Below the pieces are notes generated by a model. The model was given only the letters and a program-made list of their open reading frames with translations. It did no database searches and had not been told where the DNA came from. From Acidobacteriota bacterium (GTDB lineage: Bacteria; Acidobacteriota; JAAYUB01), in assembly GCA_012517875.1 (NCBI GenBank), contig JAAYUB010000006.1:1-43987 (forward strand): 43,987 nucleotides of DNA. The letters run 5' to 3'. The translations under genes and the position numbers were made by a program. Positions 1-10,204 of this stretch are shown here, piece after piece. Position 1 is the stretch's first letter; each line of letters begins with the position of its first letter.

Positions 1-306
1 CGCACCCACTCCCAAGTCCGGCGCCGCCTTCGCCGCGCTCAGCCCGTCCTCCGGCGCCAGCTTCAGCGCCTGCAGCCCGTCCGGCGACAGCTTCGCGGCG
101 CTGACGCCTTCTTCACCGGCCGTCGGGGTGCGAGCGGCCGCCGCCTGCTGCCAGCCGAGATCGAAGGCGGCCGGGAACTTCTCCAACCGGTCGGGCTGGG
201 CGGCCTCGTCACGCGCCGGCGGCTGCCGGCGCACCGTCTGGGCGTCCGGGGTTCCTTCGGGCTCATCGGGAGAAACAGGCGGTATGCCGGCATCACCGAT
301 CTTCAT
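1..306 (-). CDS. Ala/Pro-rich repeat protein, C-terminus cut off by window edge
   Basis: An open frame runs off the left edge, so only the first 102 residues are visible. The start (MKIGDAG) was chosen because GGAGGGG lies a few bases upstream; an in-frame ATG four codons earlier (318) overlaps that site. The first half is polar and proline-rich. From about residue 66 the protein becomes a tandem repeat of 10-11 residues, roughly G-(V/L)-x-A-x-K-x-x-P-(D/E), seen as GVSAAKLSPD, GLQALKLAPED and GLSAAKAAPDL. There is no signal peptide, membrane segment or borosin-binding domain in the visible part. It is transcribed away from the borosin-like pair across a 135 bp gap; a TACAAT-like -10 sits at 344-339. 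I do not recognise the family. A role as substrate or partner of the methyltransferases is speculation. Confidence 0.5.
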   Translation of the reverse strand, partial: MKIGDAGIPPVSPDEPEGTPDAQTVRRQPPARDEAAQPDRLEKFPAAFDLGWQQAAAARTPTAGEEGVSAAKLSPDGLQALKLAPEDGLSAAKAAPDLGVGA

Positions 307-368
307 CTGCCCCTCCATGTGCAGTCAATATTGAGTGTATTGTACCACACCGCGACGCCGCGGATCGG

Positions 369-397
369 TTGCAATGCGCCGCCATCGGGGCTAGCAT
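369..397 (+). promoter_or_regulatory. Predicted sigma-70 promoter of the borosin-like operon
   Basis: TTGCAA (369-374), a 17 bp spacer and TAGCAT (392-397), about 45 bp upstream of the start codon at 442. The Shine-Dalgarno GGAGGG at 429-434 is 7 bp from that ATG. Both hexamers depart from consensus, so this is a moderate prediction. Confidence 0.45.
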
Positions 398-441
398 AAG
401 AGCGACTCCCTGCCTCACAACCCGAACCGGAGGGCGGACGG

Positions 442-1401
442 ATGAACCAGCGGCTGGCTGATTTTCTCATTGACCTGGCGGAGAACGCCGCTGTGCGGGC
501 GGCGTTCGAGCGAGATCCGGCCGGCGCCATGGCACAGGCCGGTTTGAGCGCCGCCGAGCAGGCCGCTGTCCGCAGCCGGGACCAGCGGCAGATCCGACTC
601 CTACTCAGCCGGGCGCCGGCCGGGCACCTGACGGTGGTGGGCGCCGGCATCCGGCCCTCGCACCTCACCCCGGAGATCCGCGACGCGATCACCGGCGCCG
701 ACCGGGTCTTTCATCAGCTGCCGCCGGAACTCGCCGCCGGCATCCAGCCGCTGAATCCCCGCATCGAGTCGCTGCTCGACCTCTACGCGTCGGACCGGTC
801 GCCGGGCGCAGTCACCGCCGCCATCGTGGAACGCCTACTGGCGCCGGCGCGGGCCGGCGACTCGGTGTGCGCCGTGTTTCACGGACACCCCGGAGTGCTC
901 TGCTACTCCGCCGGCGCCGCCATCCGGCAGGCCCGGCAGGAGGGGCTCGAGGCGGCGATGCTACCCGGCGTCTCGGCCGAGGATTGCCTCTATGCCGACC
1001 TGGGCATCGACCCCGCCACCCACGGCGCCCAGAGCTACGAGGCCACCGACTTCCTCGTCCACCGCCGGCGGTTCGATGTCCGCAGCCTGCTGCTGCTCTG
1101 GCAGGTGGGCGGCCTGGGCATCTCCGGCCGCCCCTTGCATCATCCCGACCACGGACTGGCCGTGCTGGCCGAGACACTCCGCGTCCACTACCCGCCGGAC
1201 CACCGCATCGCCGCCTATGAGGCGGCGGCGGACGATGTGTCGCCGCCGTCCGTCCGGTGGCTGACACTGGCCGAGTTGCCGGGCCAGGCGGTGTCGCCGT
1301 TCACCACTCTGTACGTGCCGCCGTTGGAGCGCCCCGTCGCCGATCCGGACGTTATCGCCCGGCTCCAGGCGGACGCCGACGCCCCGCGTGACCCCCAATG
1401 A
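442..1401 (+). CDS. Borosin-binding domain fused to a degenerate peptide N-methyltransferase domain
   Basis: 319 aa in two parts. Residues 3-55 (LADFLIDL, F22, P26, M30, AGLS, AVRSRD) match the helical borosin-binding domain of split-borosin precursors such as Shewanella SonA, a LigA-like fold. Residues 61-300 form a tetrapyrrole-methylase-type SAM methyltransferase of the SonM/OphMA group: VVGAGI near the start, HGHPGV at 147-152, GVSAEDCLYADLGIDP, YEATDFL and LLWQVG. Aligned without gaps to the next gene, the catalytic Arg and Tyr positions are P121 and T125; only Y115 is kept. This half is therefore probably inactive, perhaps a scaffold or dimer partner. Unlike fungal OphMA, the binding domain is N-terminal. 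No hydrophobic core peptide follows either domain; the C-terminus is acidic and Pro-rich. The stop overlaps the next start (ATGA). The homology is clear; the role is inferred. Confidence 0.8.
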   Translation: MNQRLADFLIDLAENAAVRAAFERDPAGAMAQAGLSAAEQAAVRSRDQRQIRLLLSRAPAGHLTVVGAGIRPSHLTPEIRDAITGADRVFHQLPPELAAGIQPLNPRIESLLDLYASDRSPGAVTAAIVERLLAPARAGDSVCAVFHGHPGVLCYSAGAAIRQARQEGLEAAMLPGVSAEDCLYADLGIDPATHGAQSYEATDFLVHRRRFDVRSLLLLWQVGGLGISGRPLHHPDHGLAVLAETLRVHYPPDHRIAAYEAAADDVSPPSVRWLTLAELPGQAVSPFTTLYVPPLERPVADPDVIARLQADADAPRDPQ

Positions 1402-2177
1402 GTGGCGGTTCGCTGGATGTCGTGGGCACCGGGATCCGGGCCGTCGCCCAGGTGACGGCCGAGGCCCGGCGCCGCATCGAGGCGGCCGATCTCGTCCTCT
1501 ACGCCACGGACACGGTGACCGCCCGCTGGATCGAGCGGCTGAATCCCCGCGCCGAGTCGCTGGACCGGCTCTACGCACCCGGCGAGCCCCGCCGGGTGAC
1601 CTACGAGCGGACCGTGGCCCGGATCCTCGAGGCGGTCCGGCAGGGACGGCGTGTGTGCGCGGCGTACTACGGGCATCCCGGCGTTTTCGTCTACGCCACC
1701 CACGCGTCGCTGCGGCTGGCGCGCGCCGAAGGGTACTCGGCGCGGATGCTGCCGGCGGTTTCGGCGTCCGACTCCCTGTTCGCCGACTTGGGCGTCGATC
1801 CGGGGCACCGGGGCTGCCAGAGCCACGAGGCCACCGACTTCCTCTCCCATCACACGGTGTTTGATCCGGCGGTGCCGCTGATCCTGTGGCAGGTGGGCAT
1901 CATCGGGGACTGGGGCTACGGCGGGCGCCCCAACCGCACGGGCCGGCGGATGCTGCTGGAGAAGCTCCTCCCCGCCTACGGGCCCGAGCACGAAGTCGTC
2001 CTGTACCAGGCCGCCCAGTACGCCGCCTGCCCCTTCCTCGTAGCCCGCTTTCCGCTGCGCCGGCTCGAGGCCGTGCCCGGCGACCCGTACTGCACGCTGT
2101 GCGTGCCGCCGACGGGCACCAGCCGGCCGGACCGCGGAGTCGCGGCGCGGCTGGGACTGACGTTACCGGAAGAGTGA
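1398..2177 (+). CDS. Borosin-type peptide alpha-N-methyltransferase (SonM/OphMA-like)
   Basis: 259 aa, close in length to stand-alone SonM. Family members use SAM to methylate backbone amides of a ribosomal precursor peptide. Visible hallmarks are VVGTGI at 8-13 (SAM-site loop), AAYYGHPGVF at 88-97, the LPAVSASDSLFADLGVDP stretch, HEATDFL and LILWQVG. The residues corresponding to the OphMA active-site Tyr66, Arg72 and Tyr76 are present as Y59, R65 and Y69, with the same 10- and 4-residue spacing, so this copy should be catalytically competent. It overlaps the upstream gene by four bases, which implies coupled translation and a likely hetero-complex. The two methyltransferase domains align without gaps around the active site, suggesting tandem duplication followed by loss of function in the first. 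No precursor with its own core is visible nearby. Confidence 0.85.
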   Translation: MSGGSLDVVGTGIRAVAQVTAEARRRIEAADLVLYATDTVTARWIERLNPRAESLDRLYAPGEPRRVTYERTVARILEAVRQGRRVCAAYYGHPGVFVYATHASLRLARAEGYSARMLPAVSASDSLFADLGVDPGHRGCQSHEATDFLSHHTVFDPAVPLILWQVGIIGDWGYGGRPNRTGRRMLLEKLLPAYGPEHEVVLYQAAQYAACPFLVARFPLRRLEAVPGDPYCTLCVPPTGTSRPDRGVAARLGLTLPEE

Positions 2178-2189
2178 GCGCTCTCCATC

Positions 2190-2204
2190 GCGCCCACCGG
2201 GCGC
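2190..2204. other. Stem-loop after the borosin-like operon
   Basis: A perfect 6 bp stem (GCGCCC/GGGCGC, 3 nt loop) starts 13 bases after the second methyltransferase stop, in the convergent gap before rho. There is no T tract, so it is at most a weak or factor-dependent terminator. Confidence 0.3.
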
Positions 2205-2329
2205 GGATTCGGGCTCGCCGGGATCTCTCCATGTGGGGATGCAGACGGTCGAACGGGATGCGGGGCCGATGAGACCAACCGTCATCACGCGAACGGGACC
2301 AGCGGCTGTCAGGCCGCGAGCCCCCGGCA

Positions 2330-3637
2330 TCAGCCGCGGGTCATCGAATCCAGAAAGTCCTTGTTGGACTCGGTCTTGCGCAGTTTGTCCGCCAGCAGCT
2401 CCATGGCTTCCACCGTGGACAGGGGGCTGAGCACCTTGCGCAGCACCCAGATCTTGTTCAGCTCCTCCTTTGACTGGAGCAGCTCCTCCTTGCGGGTGCC
2501 GGACTTGTTGATATCCATGGCTGGGAAGATGCGGCGCTCGACCAGCTTGCGGTCAAGGTTGATCTCCATGTTGCCGGTACCCTTGAACTCTTCGAAGATC
2601 ACGTCGTCCATGCGGCTGCCGGTGTCCACGAGCGCGGTGGCCATGATGGTCAGCGAGCCGCCCTCCTCGATGTTGCGCGCCGAGCCGAAGAAACGCTTCG
2701 GGCGCTGCAGGGCGTTGGAGTCGATACCGCCGGAAAGCACCTTGCCGCTGGGCGGTACGATGGAGTTGTAGGCGCGGGCCAGGCGGGTGATGGAGTCGAG
2801 CACGATCACCACGTCCTTGCCGTATTCGACGAGGCGCTTGGCCTTCTCGATGACCATCTCGGCGACCTGGACGTGCCGTGAGGCCGGCTCGTCGAACGTG
2901 GAGCTGACCACCTCGCCGTCGACCGAGCGGCGCATGTCGGTGACCTCCTCGGGGCGCTCATCGATGAGGAGCACGATCAGGTAGATCTCCGGATGGTTGG
3001 CGGTGATGGAGTTGGCGATGGACTGCATGAGCATGGTTTTACCGGTGCGGGGAGCGGCGACGATGAGGCCGCGCTGCCCCTTGCCGATGGGCGCCAGCAG
3101 GTCCAGCACCCGGCCGGTCAGGTTGTCCGGCACCGTCTCCAGTTTGATGCGCTTGTCGGGGTAAACGGGCGTCAGGTTGTCGAAGAAGATCTTGTTCCGC
3201 ACCTCGCTGGGATGCTCGAAGTTGATCGCCTCGACCTTGATGAGGGCGAAGTAGCGCTCCCCTTCCTTTGGGGGGCGGATCTGGCCCGAGATGGTGTCGC
3301 CGGTGCGCAGGTCGAATTTTCGGATCTGGGACGGCGACACGTAAATGTCGTCCGGGCCGGGCAGATAGTTGTAGTCGGGCGAGCGGAGGAAGCCGAAGCC
3401 GTCGGAGAGGATCTCCAGCACGCCTTCGGAGAAGATCAAGCCGCTCTTCTCGGTCTGCGCCTTCAGGATCTGGAAGATCAGTTCCTGCTTGCGCATGCCG
3501 GAGACGCCCAGGATGCCGAGGTCCTTGGCGATGCGGGTGAGCTCGCCGATGGACATCTCCTTCAGCACCGCGATATTGAATGCCTTCTCGTCGCTTTCCG
3601 TCTCCATCTCGTTTTCGTTGTAATCGATGTCGGACAT
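2330..3637 (-). CDS. rho: Transcription termination factor Rho
   Basis: 435 aa RNA-dependent hexameric helicase that releases RNA polymerase from untranslated transcripts. The N-terminal Rho_N segment ([14 protein letters not shown]) is followed by the cold-shock-like RNA-binding domain ([14 protein letters not shown]), then the RecA-like ATPase. That part carries a P-loop written AAPRTGKT, the [10 protein letters not shown] motif, [15 protein letters not shown] (Walker B) and the R loop around [21 protein letters not shown]. The P-loop has Ala where many homologs have Pro. The start is MSDIDYNE at 3637, with AGGAGG just upstream; an in-frame extension beyond it is not needed. It is the last gene of the tig-clpP-clpX-lon-engB-rho run, 10 bp after engB, and converges on the borosin-like genes. 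Confidence 0.97.
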   Translation of the reverse strand: MSDIDYNENEMETESDEKAFNIAVLKEMSIGELTRIAKDLGILGVSGMRKQELIFQILKAQTEKSGLIFSEGVLEILSDGFGFLRSPDYNYLPGPDDIYVSPSQIRKFDLRTGDTISGQIRPPKEGERYFALIKVEAINFEHPSEVRNKIFFDNLTPVYPDKRIKLETVPDNLTGRVLDLLAPIGKGQRGLIVAAPRTGKTMLMQSIANSITANHPEIYLIVLLIDERPEEVTDMRRSVDGEVVSSTFDEPASRHVQVAEMVIEKAKRLVEYGKDVVIVLDSITRLARAYNSIVPPSGKVLSGGIDSNALQRPKRFFGSARNIEEGGSLTIMATALVDTGSRMDDVIFEEFKGTGNMEINLDRKLVERRIFPAMDINKSGTRKEELLQSKEELNKIWVLRKVLSPLSTVEAMELLADKLRKTESNKDFLDSMTRG

Positions 3638-3647
3638 GGGAACCTCC

Positions 3648-4244
3648 TTATATGTCCTGTGATTGTTCATTTCTGATGAAACGCTGCAGCCGCCCCAGCA
3701 ACTCCAGCCGGCCAAGCTCCGTCAGCGCGGAGAAAGGCAGGATGTCCCGGCCGGGGAACGCCGTCCGCAGCTCGCGCAGGCTGGCTGACCGGGCGTTGCC
3801 GGACAGCTTGTCGGCCTTTGTGGCCACAACCACGTACTCGGCCGACTGCGCCTCCAGCCACTCCCGCAGGGTCCGGTCCAGCGGCGAAAGCGCGTGGCGG
3901 ATGTCCACGAGCAGGATCACCAGCCGGCGCCGCGAATCGTCGGCGAAATACTCCCGGATCATCCGGTCCCAGGAGCGGCGCTCGGCTTCGGCTATCTTTG
4001 CGTAACCGTAACCGGGCAGATCCACCAGATAAAAAGAACCGTTGATCCTGAAATAATTGATCCCGCGAGTCTTGCCCGGGGTGCCGCTGACCTTGGCGAC
4101 GCCGCGCCGCTTCAGCAGCGTGTTGATCAGGCTCGACTTGCCCACGTTGGACCGGCCGACGACGGCGATCTCCGGGAGGCGCTCCCGCGGATAACCGGAC
4201 GCCGACCGCGCGCTGGTCACGAACTCGACCGCCGTGAATTTCAC
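3648..4244 (-). CDS. engB: Ribosome biogenesis GTPase EngB (YihA/YsxC)
   Basis: 198 aa, the usual length. The family is a circularly ordered TRAFAC GTPase needed for large-subunit assembly. GTP-binding motifs are visible in order: [12 protein letters not shown] (G1), the switch region around [21 protein letters not shown] (G3), TKADK (G4) and FSAL near the C-terminus. It begins with GTG 14 bp downstream of lon with only a weak GGGA site, so it probably depends on translation of the upstream gene. It lies between lon and rho in the same direction. Confidence 0.95.
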   Translation of the reverse strand: MKFTAVEFVTSARSASGYPRERLPEIAVVGRSNVGKSSLINTLLKRRGVAKVSGTPGKTRGINYFRINGSFYLVDLPGYGYAKIAEAERRSWDRMIREYFADDSRRRLVILLVDIRHALSPLDRTLREWLEAQSAEYVVVATKADKLSGNARSASLRELRTAFPGRDILPFSALTELGRLELLGRLQRFIRNEQSQDI

Positions 4245-4258
4245 CCGTTGAATCCCGG

Positions 4259-6655
4259 TCAGTTGGCGATGTGCCCTTCCTTGACCTCACCGTCGATCGC
4301 GGCAGGGGCTTTTTTGTCAAGGGTCTGCAGGGGGCCGGGCAGCCGCTCGAGGGCCAGGCCCAGGACCTCGTCCATGGTCTCGACGAAATGGACCTCCAGC
4401 TCGTCCCGGACCTCCTCCGGGATTTCCTGAATGTCCTTGCGGTTGTCGGCGGGCAGCGCCACGTGCTTGATGCCCGCCCGATGCGCGGCCAGAATCTTTT
4501 CCTTCACGCCGCCGATGGGCAGCACCTGGCCGCGCAGGGTGATCTCGCCGGTCAGGGCCACGTCCCGGCGGACAGGGATCCCGGTCAGAGACGAGACAAT
4601 GGCGGTGGCCATGGTGATCCCCGCGCTGGGGCCGTCCTTGGGAATCGCCCCTTCGGGGATGTGCACGTGGATGTCTTCGTTCTTGTAGAATTCGGGATTG
4701 ATGTGGAAGGTCACCGCCCGCGAGCGCACGTAGCTCAACGCGGCGTGAGCCGACTCCTGCATCACTTCGCCGATCTTCCCCGTCAGGGTCAGCTTGCCGG
4801 TGCCCGGCATCCGGGTGACCTCGGTGAGCAGGATCTCGCCGCCCATATCGGTCCAGGCCATGCCGGTGGCCACGCCCACCTCGCTCTTCTCCTGCGACTT
4901 CTGCAGGCGGAAGCGGATGGGGCCGAGCAGCTTCTCCAGCAGCGGCGGGTCCACCGCCACCCGGTGGGAGCGGCCCTTGGAGAGGATCTCACGGACTACC
5001 TTGCGGCAGACGCGGCCGATCTCGCGCTCCAGGTTGCGCACGCCCGATTCGCGGGTGTAGTGGCGGATGATCCCCAGCAGCGCCTCGTCGGTGAAGACGA
5101 TCTGCCGCGCGGACAGTCCGCTGGCCTCGCGCTGCTTCCCGACGAGGAAGCGCTTGGCGATTTCCAGCTTCTCCCGCTCGGTGTAGCCGGAGATTTCCAG
5201 AATTTCCATCCGGTCCTGCAGCGGGCGCGGAATGGCGTGGAGCACGTTGGCCGTGCAGATGAACATGACCCGGCTCAGGTCGTACTCGGTGTCGATGAAG
5301 TGGTCCAGGAAGTGGGAGTTCTGTTCGGGATCGAGCACCTCGAGGAGCGCCGCCGACGGGTCGCCGCGGAAGTCCACGCTCATCTTGTCCACTTCGTCCA
5401 GCACGAACACGGGGTTCTGCGTGCCTGCCTTCTTCATCATCTGGATGATCTGGCCGGGGAAGGCGCCGATGTAGGTGCGCCGGTGGCCGCGGATCTCCGC
5501 CTCGTCACGGACGCCGCCCAGCGACAACCGCACGAACTGGCGACCCGTGGCGCGGGCGATGGAGCGCCCCAGCGATGTCTTGCCCACGCCGGGCGGGCCG
5601 ACGAAGCAGAGGATGCTGCCTTGGCTCTTGCGCGACATCTGGCGCACCGCCAGGTATTCGAGGATGCGCTCCTTGATCTTCTCCAACCCGTAGTGGTCGG
5701 CTTCCAGGATCTTCTCCGCCTTGCCGATGTCGCGGATCTCGCGCGACTTCTTGTTCCACGGCAGGCTCAGGAGCCAGTCCACGTAGTTGCGGGAGACCGT
5801 GGATTCGGCCGACATGGACGGCATCGCCTCGAGACGGCGGATTTCCTTCAGGACCTTGGCTTCGGCGTCCTGGGTCATGCCGGCCTTGGCCACCTTTTCC
5901 TTCAGCTCATCGATCTCGGACGTCTGCTGGTCCTCGCCGAGCTCCTTCTGGATGGCCCGGATCTTCTCGTGCAGATAGTACTCTTTCTGGGCCTTCTCCA
6001 TCTGCTCCCGGACCCGGCCCTGGATCGACTTGTCCAGCTTGAGCTTCTCGATCTCGAAGCGGATCAGCTCGATGATCTTCGCGAAGCGCTCCTCCGGGTG
6101 GTCGATCTCCAGCAGCTCCTGTTTCTCCTTGATGCCGATGGGGATGTTGCCGCTGATCGTGTCGGCGACCTTGTTGAGGTCGGGCCCCTTGATCACGCGG
6201 CTCATGGCGTCGGCGTTGAAACTGGGGTTGATCTTGACGTATTCGCTGAACACCTCGAGGAGTTGTTCGCGGATGGCCTCCGCCCGGCCGGGGCTCACCT
6301 GCTCCGGCTCCAGGAGTTCGGCCTCCACCATGAAGAAACCCGGATCGTGGGTGGTGGAGACGATCCGGCCCCGCTGCAGCCCCTCGACCAGCACCTTGAT
6401 GTTGCCGTCGGGCAGCTTCAGGTTCTGGATGATCAGGGCCATGGTGCCCACGGTGAAGATGTCGCCGGCCTGCGGCTCGTCGGTGGCCGGGTCCTTCTGG
6501 GTGGCCAGGAAAAGGTAGCGCTCGTTGCGCAGAGCGTACTCCAGCGCCTTGACCGACGACTCCCGGCCGATGATGAACGGGAACATGGTCTGGGGGAACA
6601 CGACCACGTCGCGGATGGGGATCAGGGGCAGCTTCATCATGCGGCTGGTGGCCAC
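4259..6655 (-). CDS. lon: ATP-dependent protease Lon
   Basis: 798 aa, full length. Lon degrades misfolded and short-lived regulatory proteins in the cytoplasm. Residues 1-200 are the LON substrate-binding domain ([13 protein letters not shown]), followed by a helical linker. The AAA+ module has [10 protein letters not shown] (Walker A), FVLDEVDKM (Walker B) and sensor/arginine-finger segments. The C-terminal serine-lysine protease domain has KDGPSAGIT with the nucleophile at about S677 and the partner lysine at about K720. The start is GTG at 6655, with GAGGAG nine bases upstream; an internal ATG (MMKLPL) is possible. It sits 13 bp after clpX in the tig-clpP-clpX-lon order known from proteobacteria and other phyla. 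Confidence 0.97.
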   Translation of the reverse strand: MATSRMMKLPLIPIRDVVVFPQTMFPFIIGRESSVKALEYALRNERYLFLATQKDPATDEPQAGDIFTVGTMALIIQNLKLPDGNIKVLVEGLQRGRIVSTTHDPGFFMVEAELLEPEQVSPGRAEAIREQLLEVFSEYVKINPSFNADAMSRVIKGPDLNKVADTISGNIPIGIKEKQELLEIDHPEERFAKIIELIRFEIEKLKLDKSIQGRVREQMEKAQKEYYLHEKIRAIQKELGEDQQTSEIDELKEKVAKAGMTQDAEAKVLKEIRRLEAMPSMSAESTVSRNYVDWLLSLPWNKKSREIRDIGKAEKILEADHYGLEKIKERILEYLAVRQMSRKSQGSILCFVGPPGVGKTSLGRSIARATGRQFVRLSLGGVRDEAEIRGHRRTYIGAFPGQIIQMMKKAGTQNPVFVLDEVDKMSVDFRGDPSAALLEVLDPEQNSHFLDHFIDTEYDLSRVMFICTANVLHAIPRPLQDRMEILEISGYTEREKLEIAKRFLVGKQREASGLSARQIVFTDEALLGIIRHYTRESGVRNLEREIGRVCRKVVREILSKGRSHRVAVDPPLLEKLLGPIRFRLQKSQEKSEVGVATGMAWTDMGGEILLTEVTRMPGTGKLTLTGKIGEVMQESAHAALSYVRSRAVTFHINPEFYKNEDIHVHIPEGAIPKDGPSAGITMATAIVSSLTGIPVRRDVALTGEITLRGQVLPIGGVKEKILAAHRAGIKHVALPADNRKDIQEIPEEVRDELEVHFVETMDEVLGLALERLPGPLQTLDKKAPAAIDGEVKEGHIAN

Positions 6656-6668
6656 GGCGGACGACTCC

Positions 6669-7925
<1,257 letters not shown>

Positions 7926-7939
7926 CGTCGCGCTCCGGT

Positions 7940-8530
7940 TCAGAGTCCCTGTTTGGTGATGACCTTGTCGATCAGGCCGTAAGCCACTGCTTCGTCCGCA
8001 CCGATGATGTAGTCGCGCTCCACGTCGCGGAGGATCTTGTCCATGGGTTGCTTCGTGTGCCGGCACAGGATGTCGCAGGTGATTTCCTTGAGGCGGAGGA
8101 TCTCCTTGGCGTGGATGTCGATGTCGGTAGCCTGTCCGGACAGGCCGGACATGAACGGCTGGTGGATGAGGATGCGGCAGTTGGGCAGGGCGTACCGCTT
8201 GCCCGGGGCACCGGCGGCCAACAGCAGGGCGGCCATGCTTGCCGCCTGGCCGATGCAGATGGTCACCACGTCGGGCTTGATGAACTGGATCGTGTCGTAG
8301 ATGGCCAGCCCCGCCGTGATGGACCCGCCCGGTGAGTTGATGTAGAGGGAGATGTCCTTTTCGGGGTCCTCGGCCTGGAGGAACAGCATCTGGGCGATCA
8401 CCAGATTGGCGATCTCATCCGTCACGGGGGTGCCCAGGAAGATGATATTGTCCTTGAGCAGCCGCGAATAGATGTCGTACGCCCGTTCGCCCCGGTTGGT
8501 CTGTTCGACGACGATGGGAACCAGTGCCAC
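7940..8530 (-). CDS. clpP: ATP-dependent Clp protease proteolytic subunit ClpP
   Basis: 196 aa serine peptidase that forms the tetradecameric chamber of ClpXP. The catalytic triad is visible: Ser98 in GQAASMAA, His123 in LIHQPF and an Asp near residue 170 (RDVERD). GTG at 8530 was chosen because GGAGG lies 6 bp upstream; the TTG two codons earlier directly abuts that site and is unlikely. It is followed 14 bp later by clpX and preceded 75 bp earlier by tig, the conserved arrangement in which folding helper and degradation machine share an operon. Confidence 0.97.
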   Translation of the reverse strand: MALVPIVVEQTNRGERAYDIYSRLLKDNIIFLGTPVTDEIANLVIAQMLFLQAEDPEKDISLYINSPGGSITAGLAIYDTIQFIKPDVVTICIGQAASMAALLLAAGAPGKRYALPNCRILIHQPFMSGLSGQATDIDIHAKEILRLKEITCDILCRHTKQPMDKILRDVERDYIIGADEAVAYGLIDKVITKQGL

Positions 8531-8605
8531 GGTCAACCTCCTGCGGTCGGGACCGGCGCCGGCGGCCGGCCATCAGATATTAGATGTCGGAACCGGCCGC
8601 GGAGT

Positions 8606-10030
8606 TTATTCCGCGGCTTCCTGAGTCTGGCCTTTTGCCTTGCCCCGGGACCTGGCCTTAGGCTTGGCCTCGGCTTGGGGGGCGTGGTCGTGGTCATGCG
8701 CGTGGTCGTGGCCGCAGCCGGGGCCGTGCACGTGCTCCGCCTCGGCCGGCGGTTCGGTGATCCGGGCGGCGGCGACAACCACCGCCAACGCCCGGCGCAG
8801 CTTCAGGCCGTTCTTGAGCCGGTTCAGCGCCTCTTCGTCGCGGATCATTTCCGCCTTCAGCGCCTCGGGCGCCTGGCCGCGGGCGGCGGCCACGCGGGCC
8901 ATCTCGGCCTCCACGTCCGCGTCGGTGATTGTGACACCTTCCTTCTCGGCGATCTTGTTCAGCACCATGGTCTCGCGGACCGCCCGCTGCAGGTTGGGCG
9001 CCTGTTCCGCCCGGATCGCCTGCCAGTCGAGTTTGCCCACGTCCGTGGCGCTCATGCCGCGCTGCATCAGGTCGTTGACCGCCGGCAGCGCGAAATCGGA
9101 GAAGGCGGCCTCGGTCAGGGTGTCCGGCACGGGGAAGTCGTAACCGGCCAGCAGGGCCTCGGTCACCCGGCGCTCCAGCTCGCGGCGGTTGTGGTCGGCC
9201 ACCGACTCACGGAGTTCCGCCTCGACGCGGGCGCGGAATTCGTCGAAGGTCTTGAAGTCGCCCATGGACTGGGCGAATGCGTCGTCCAGCGCCGGCAGCA
9301 CACGCTCCTTGATCTCCTGGACCGTCAGCCGGACGGTCGCGGTCTTGCCGGCCAGGCGGTGGTCGTGGTAGTCGGCGGGGAATTCGAGGTCGAATGTCCG
9401 CGTCTCGCCGACAGCCTGCCCCTCGGCCTTCAGGGCCACCAGCGAGTGCTTCAGGTTCTCCTCCACGAGCAGGTACATCCGTTCGTCCCTGACCGGCTCG
9501 GCCTGCCCGGCCACGGCGGCCTCGAACACGGCGGCGAGGAAGTCGCCCCGCCGCGCGGGCCGGCCCGTGACCTCCTGGAGCGACGCGCGGGCCTGGCGCC
9601 GCCGCTGGATCTCGTGCTCCACGAGCTGCGGGTCGAAGGCGGCGTCGCGGTGGGCGACCTCCAGACCCCGGTAATCCCGCAGCTCGAAATCGGGCAGCAC
9701 CTCGAAGGCCACCACGGCTTTGAGCGCGCCGCCGAAATCGTAATCGGACTCCACCACCTCCGGCGTGCTCACCGGCTTGAGGCCGGTCTCCTCGAGGGCC
9801 TTGGGCAGGGAGTCCTTCATCACCTGCTCCACCACTTCCTGGACGATGGCGGTCTTGAACCGCCGCTCCAGCAGGCCCACCGGGGCCCGACCCGGCCGGA
9901 AACCGGGCAGCACGGCGATCTTCTTCATGTCATCGATCACCTTCTGCCGGACCGCTTCCGTCTCATCGGGCGCGATTTCCAGATTCAGAACCTTGCGGCA
10001 TCCGCTGCTTTCACCCAACGTTACCTTCAC
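8606..10030 (-). CDS. tig: Trigger factor with a histidine-rich C-terminal tail
   Basis: 474 aa ribosome-bound chaperone and prolyl isomerase. The N-terminal ribosome-binding domain carries the signature GFRPGRAP at about residue 43, the PPIase domain lies in the middle and the helical chaperone domain fills the second half. The start is GTG at 10030 (VKVTLGES), with GGAAGG 6-7 bp upstream. The oddity is the last 45 residues or so. After the normal chaperone domain comes HVHGPGCGHDHAHDHDH, then a basic K/R/A-rich end. Such a His-rich tail is typical of SlyD-type proteins that bind nickel or zinc, not of ordinary trigger factor, so metal binding is plausible. It heads the clpP-clpX-lon run and follows a tRNA-Leu gene. 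Confidence 0.96.
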   Translation of the reverse strand: MKVTLGESSGCRKVLNLEIAPDETEAVRQKVIDDMKKIAVLPGFRPGRAPVGLLERRFKTAIVQEVVEQVMKDSLPKALEETGLKPVSTPEVVESDYDFGGALKAVVAFEVLPDFELRDYRGLEVAHRDAAFDPQLVEHEIQRRRQARASLQEVTGRPARRGDFLAAVFEAAVAGQAEPVRDERMYLLVEENLKHSLVALKAEGQAVGETRTFDLEFPADYHDHRLAGKTATVRLTVQEIKERVLPALDDAFAQSMGDFKTFDEFRARVEAELRESVADHNRRELERRVTEALLAGYDFPVPDTLTEAAFSDFALPAVNDLMQRGMSATDVGKLDWQAIRAEQAPNLQRAVRETMVLNKIAEKEGVTITDADVEAEMARVAAARGQAPEALKAEMIRDEEALNRLKNGLKLRRALAVVVAAARITEPPAEAEHVHGPGCGHDHAHDHDHAPQAEAKPKARSRGKAKGQTQEAAE

Positions 10031-10089
10031 GTGCGACCTTCCTTTCGATAGGGTGTGGAATCCGTCATGGCGGGAACGGACCAAAAATT

Positions 10090-10176
10090 TGGTGCGAAAG
10101 GGGGGAGTTGAACCCCCACACCCTTGCGGGTACTAGATCCTAAGTCTAGCGCGTCTGCCAATTCCGCCACTTTCGC
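10090..10176 (-). tRNA. tRNA-Leu (anticodon UAG)
   Basis: Read on the minus strand: acceptor stem GCGAAAG/CTTTCGC, D arm with AATTGGCAGACG, anticodon loop CTTAGGA giving anticodon TAG, a long class II variable arm (TACCCGCAAGGGT), T loop GTTCAACTC and an encoded ACCA end (CCA at 10090-10092). It is about 60 bp upstream of the tig start codon and on the same strand. Confidence 0.95.
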
Positions 10177-10204
10177 AGACACAGGCGACTGACTCTATAG
10201 ATGC

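Noticed and set aside
442-2177. The pair as cobalamin or siroheme biosynthesis methylases (CobA/CbiF-like)
   Set aside because: The tetrapyrrole-methylase fold is shared, but the GHPGVF, SAEDxxxADLGxDP and WQVG motifs and the fused binding domain are specific to the borosin group, and no corrin or heme genes are nearby.
2233-2430. 65 aa ORF after the methyltransferases as a borosin precursor
   Set aside because: It overlaps the end of rho, has no binding domain and no hydrophobic core, and lacks a ribosome site.
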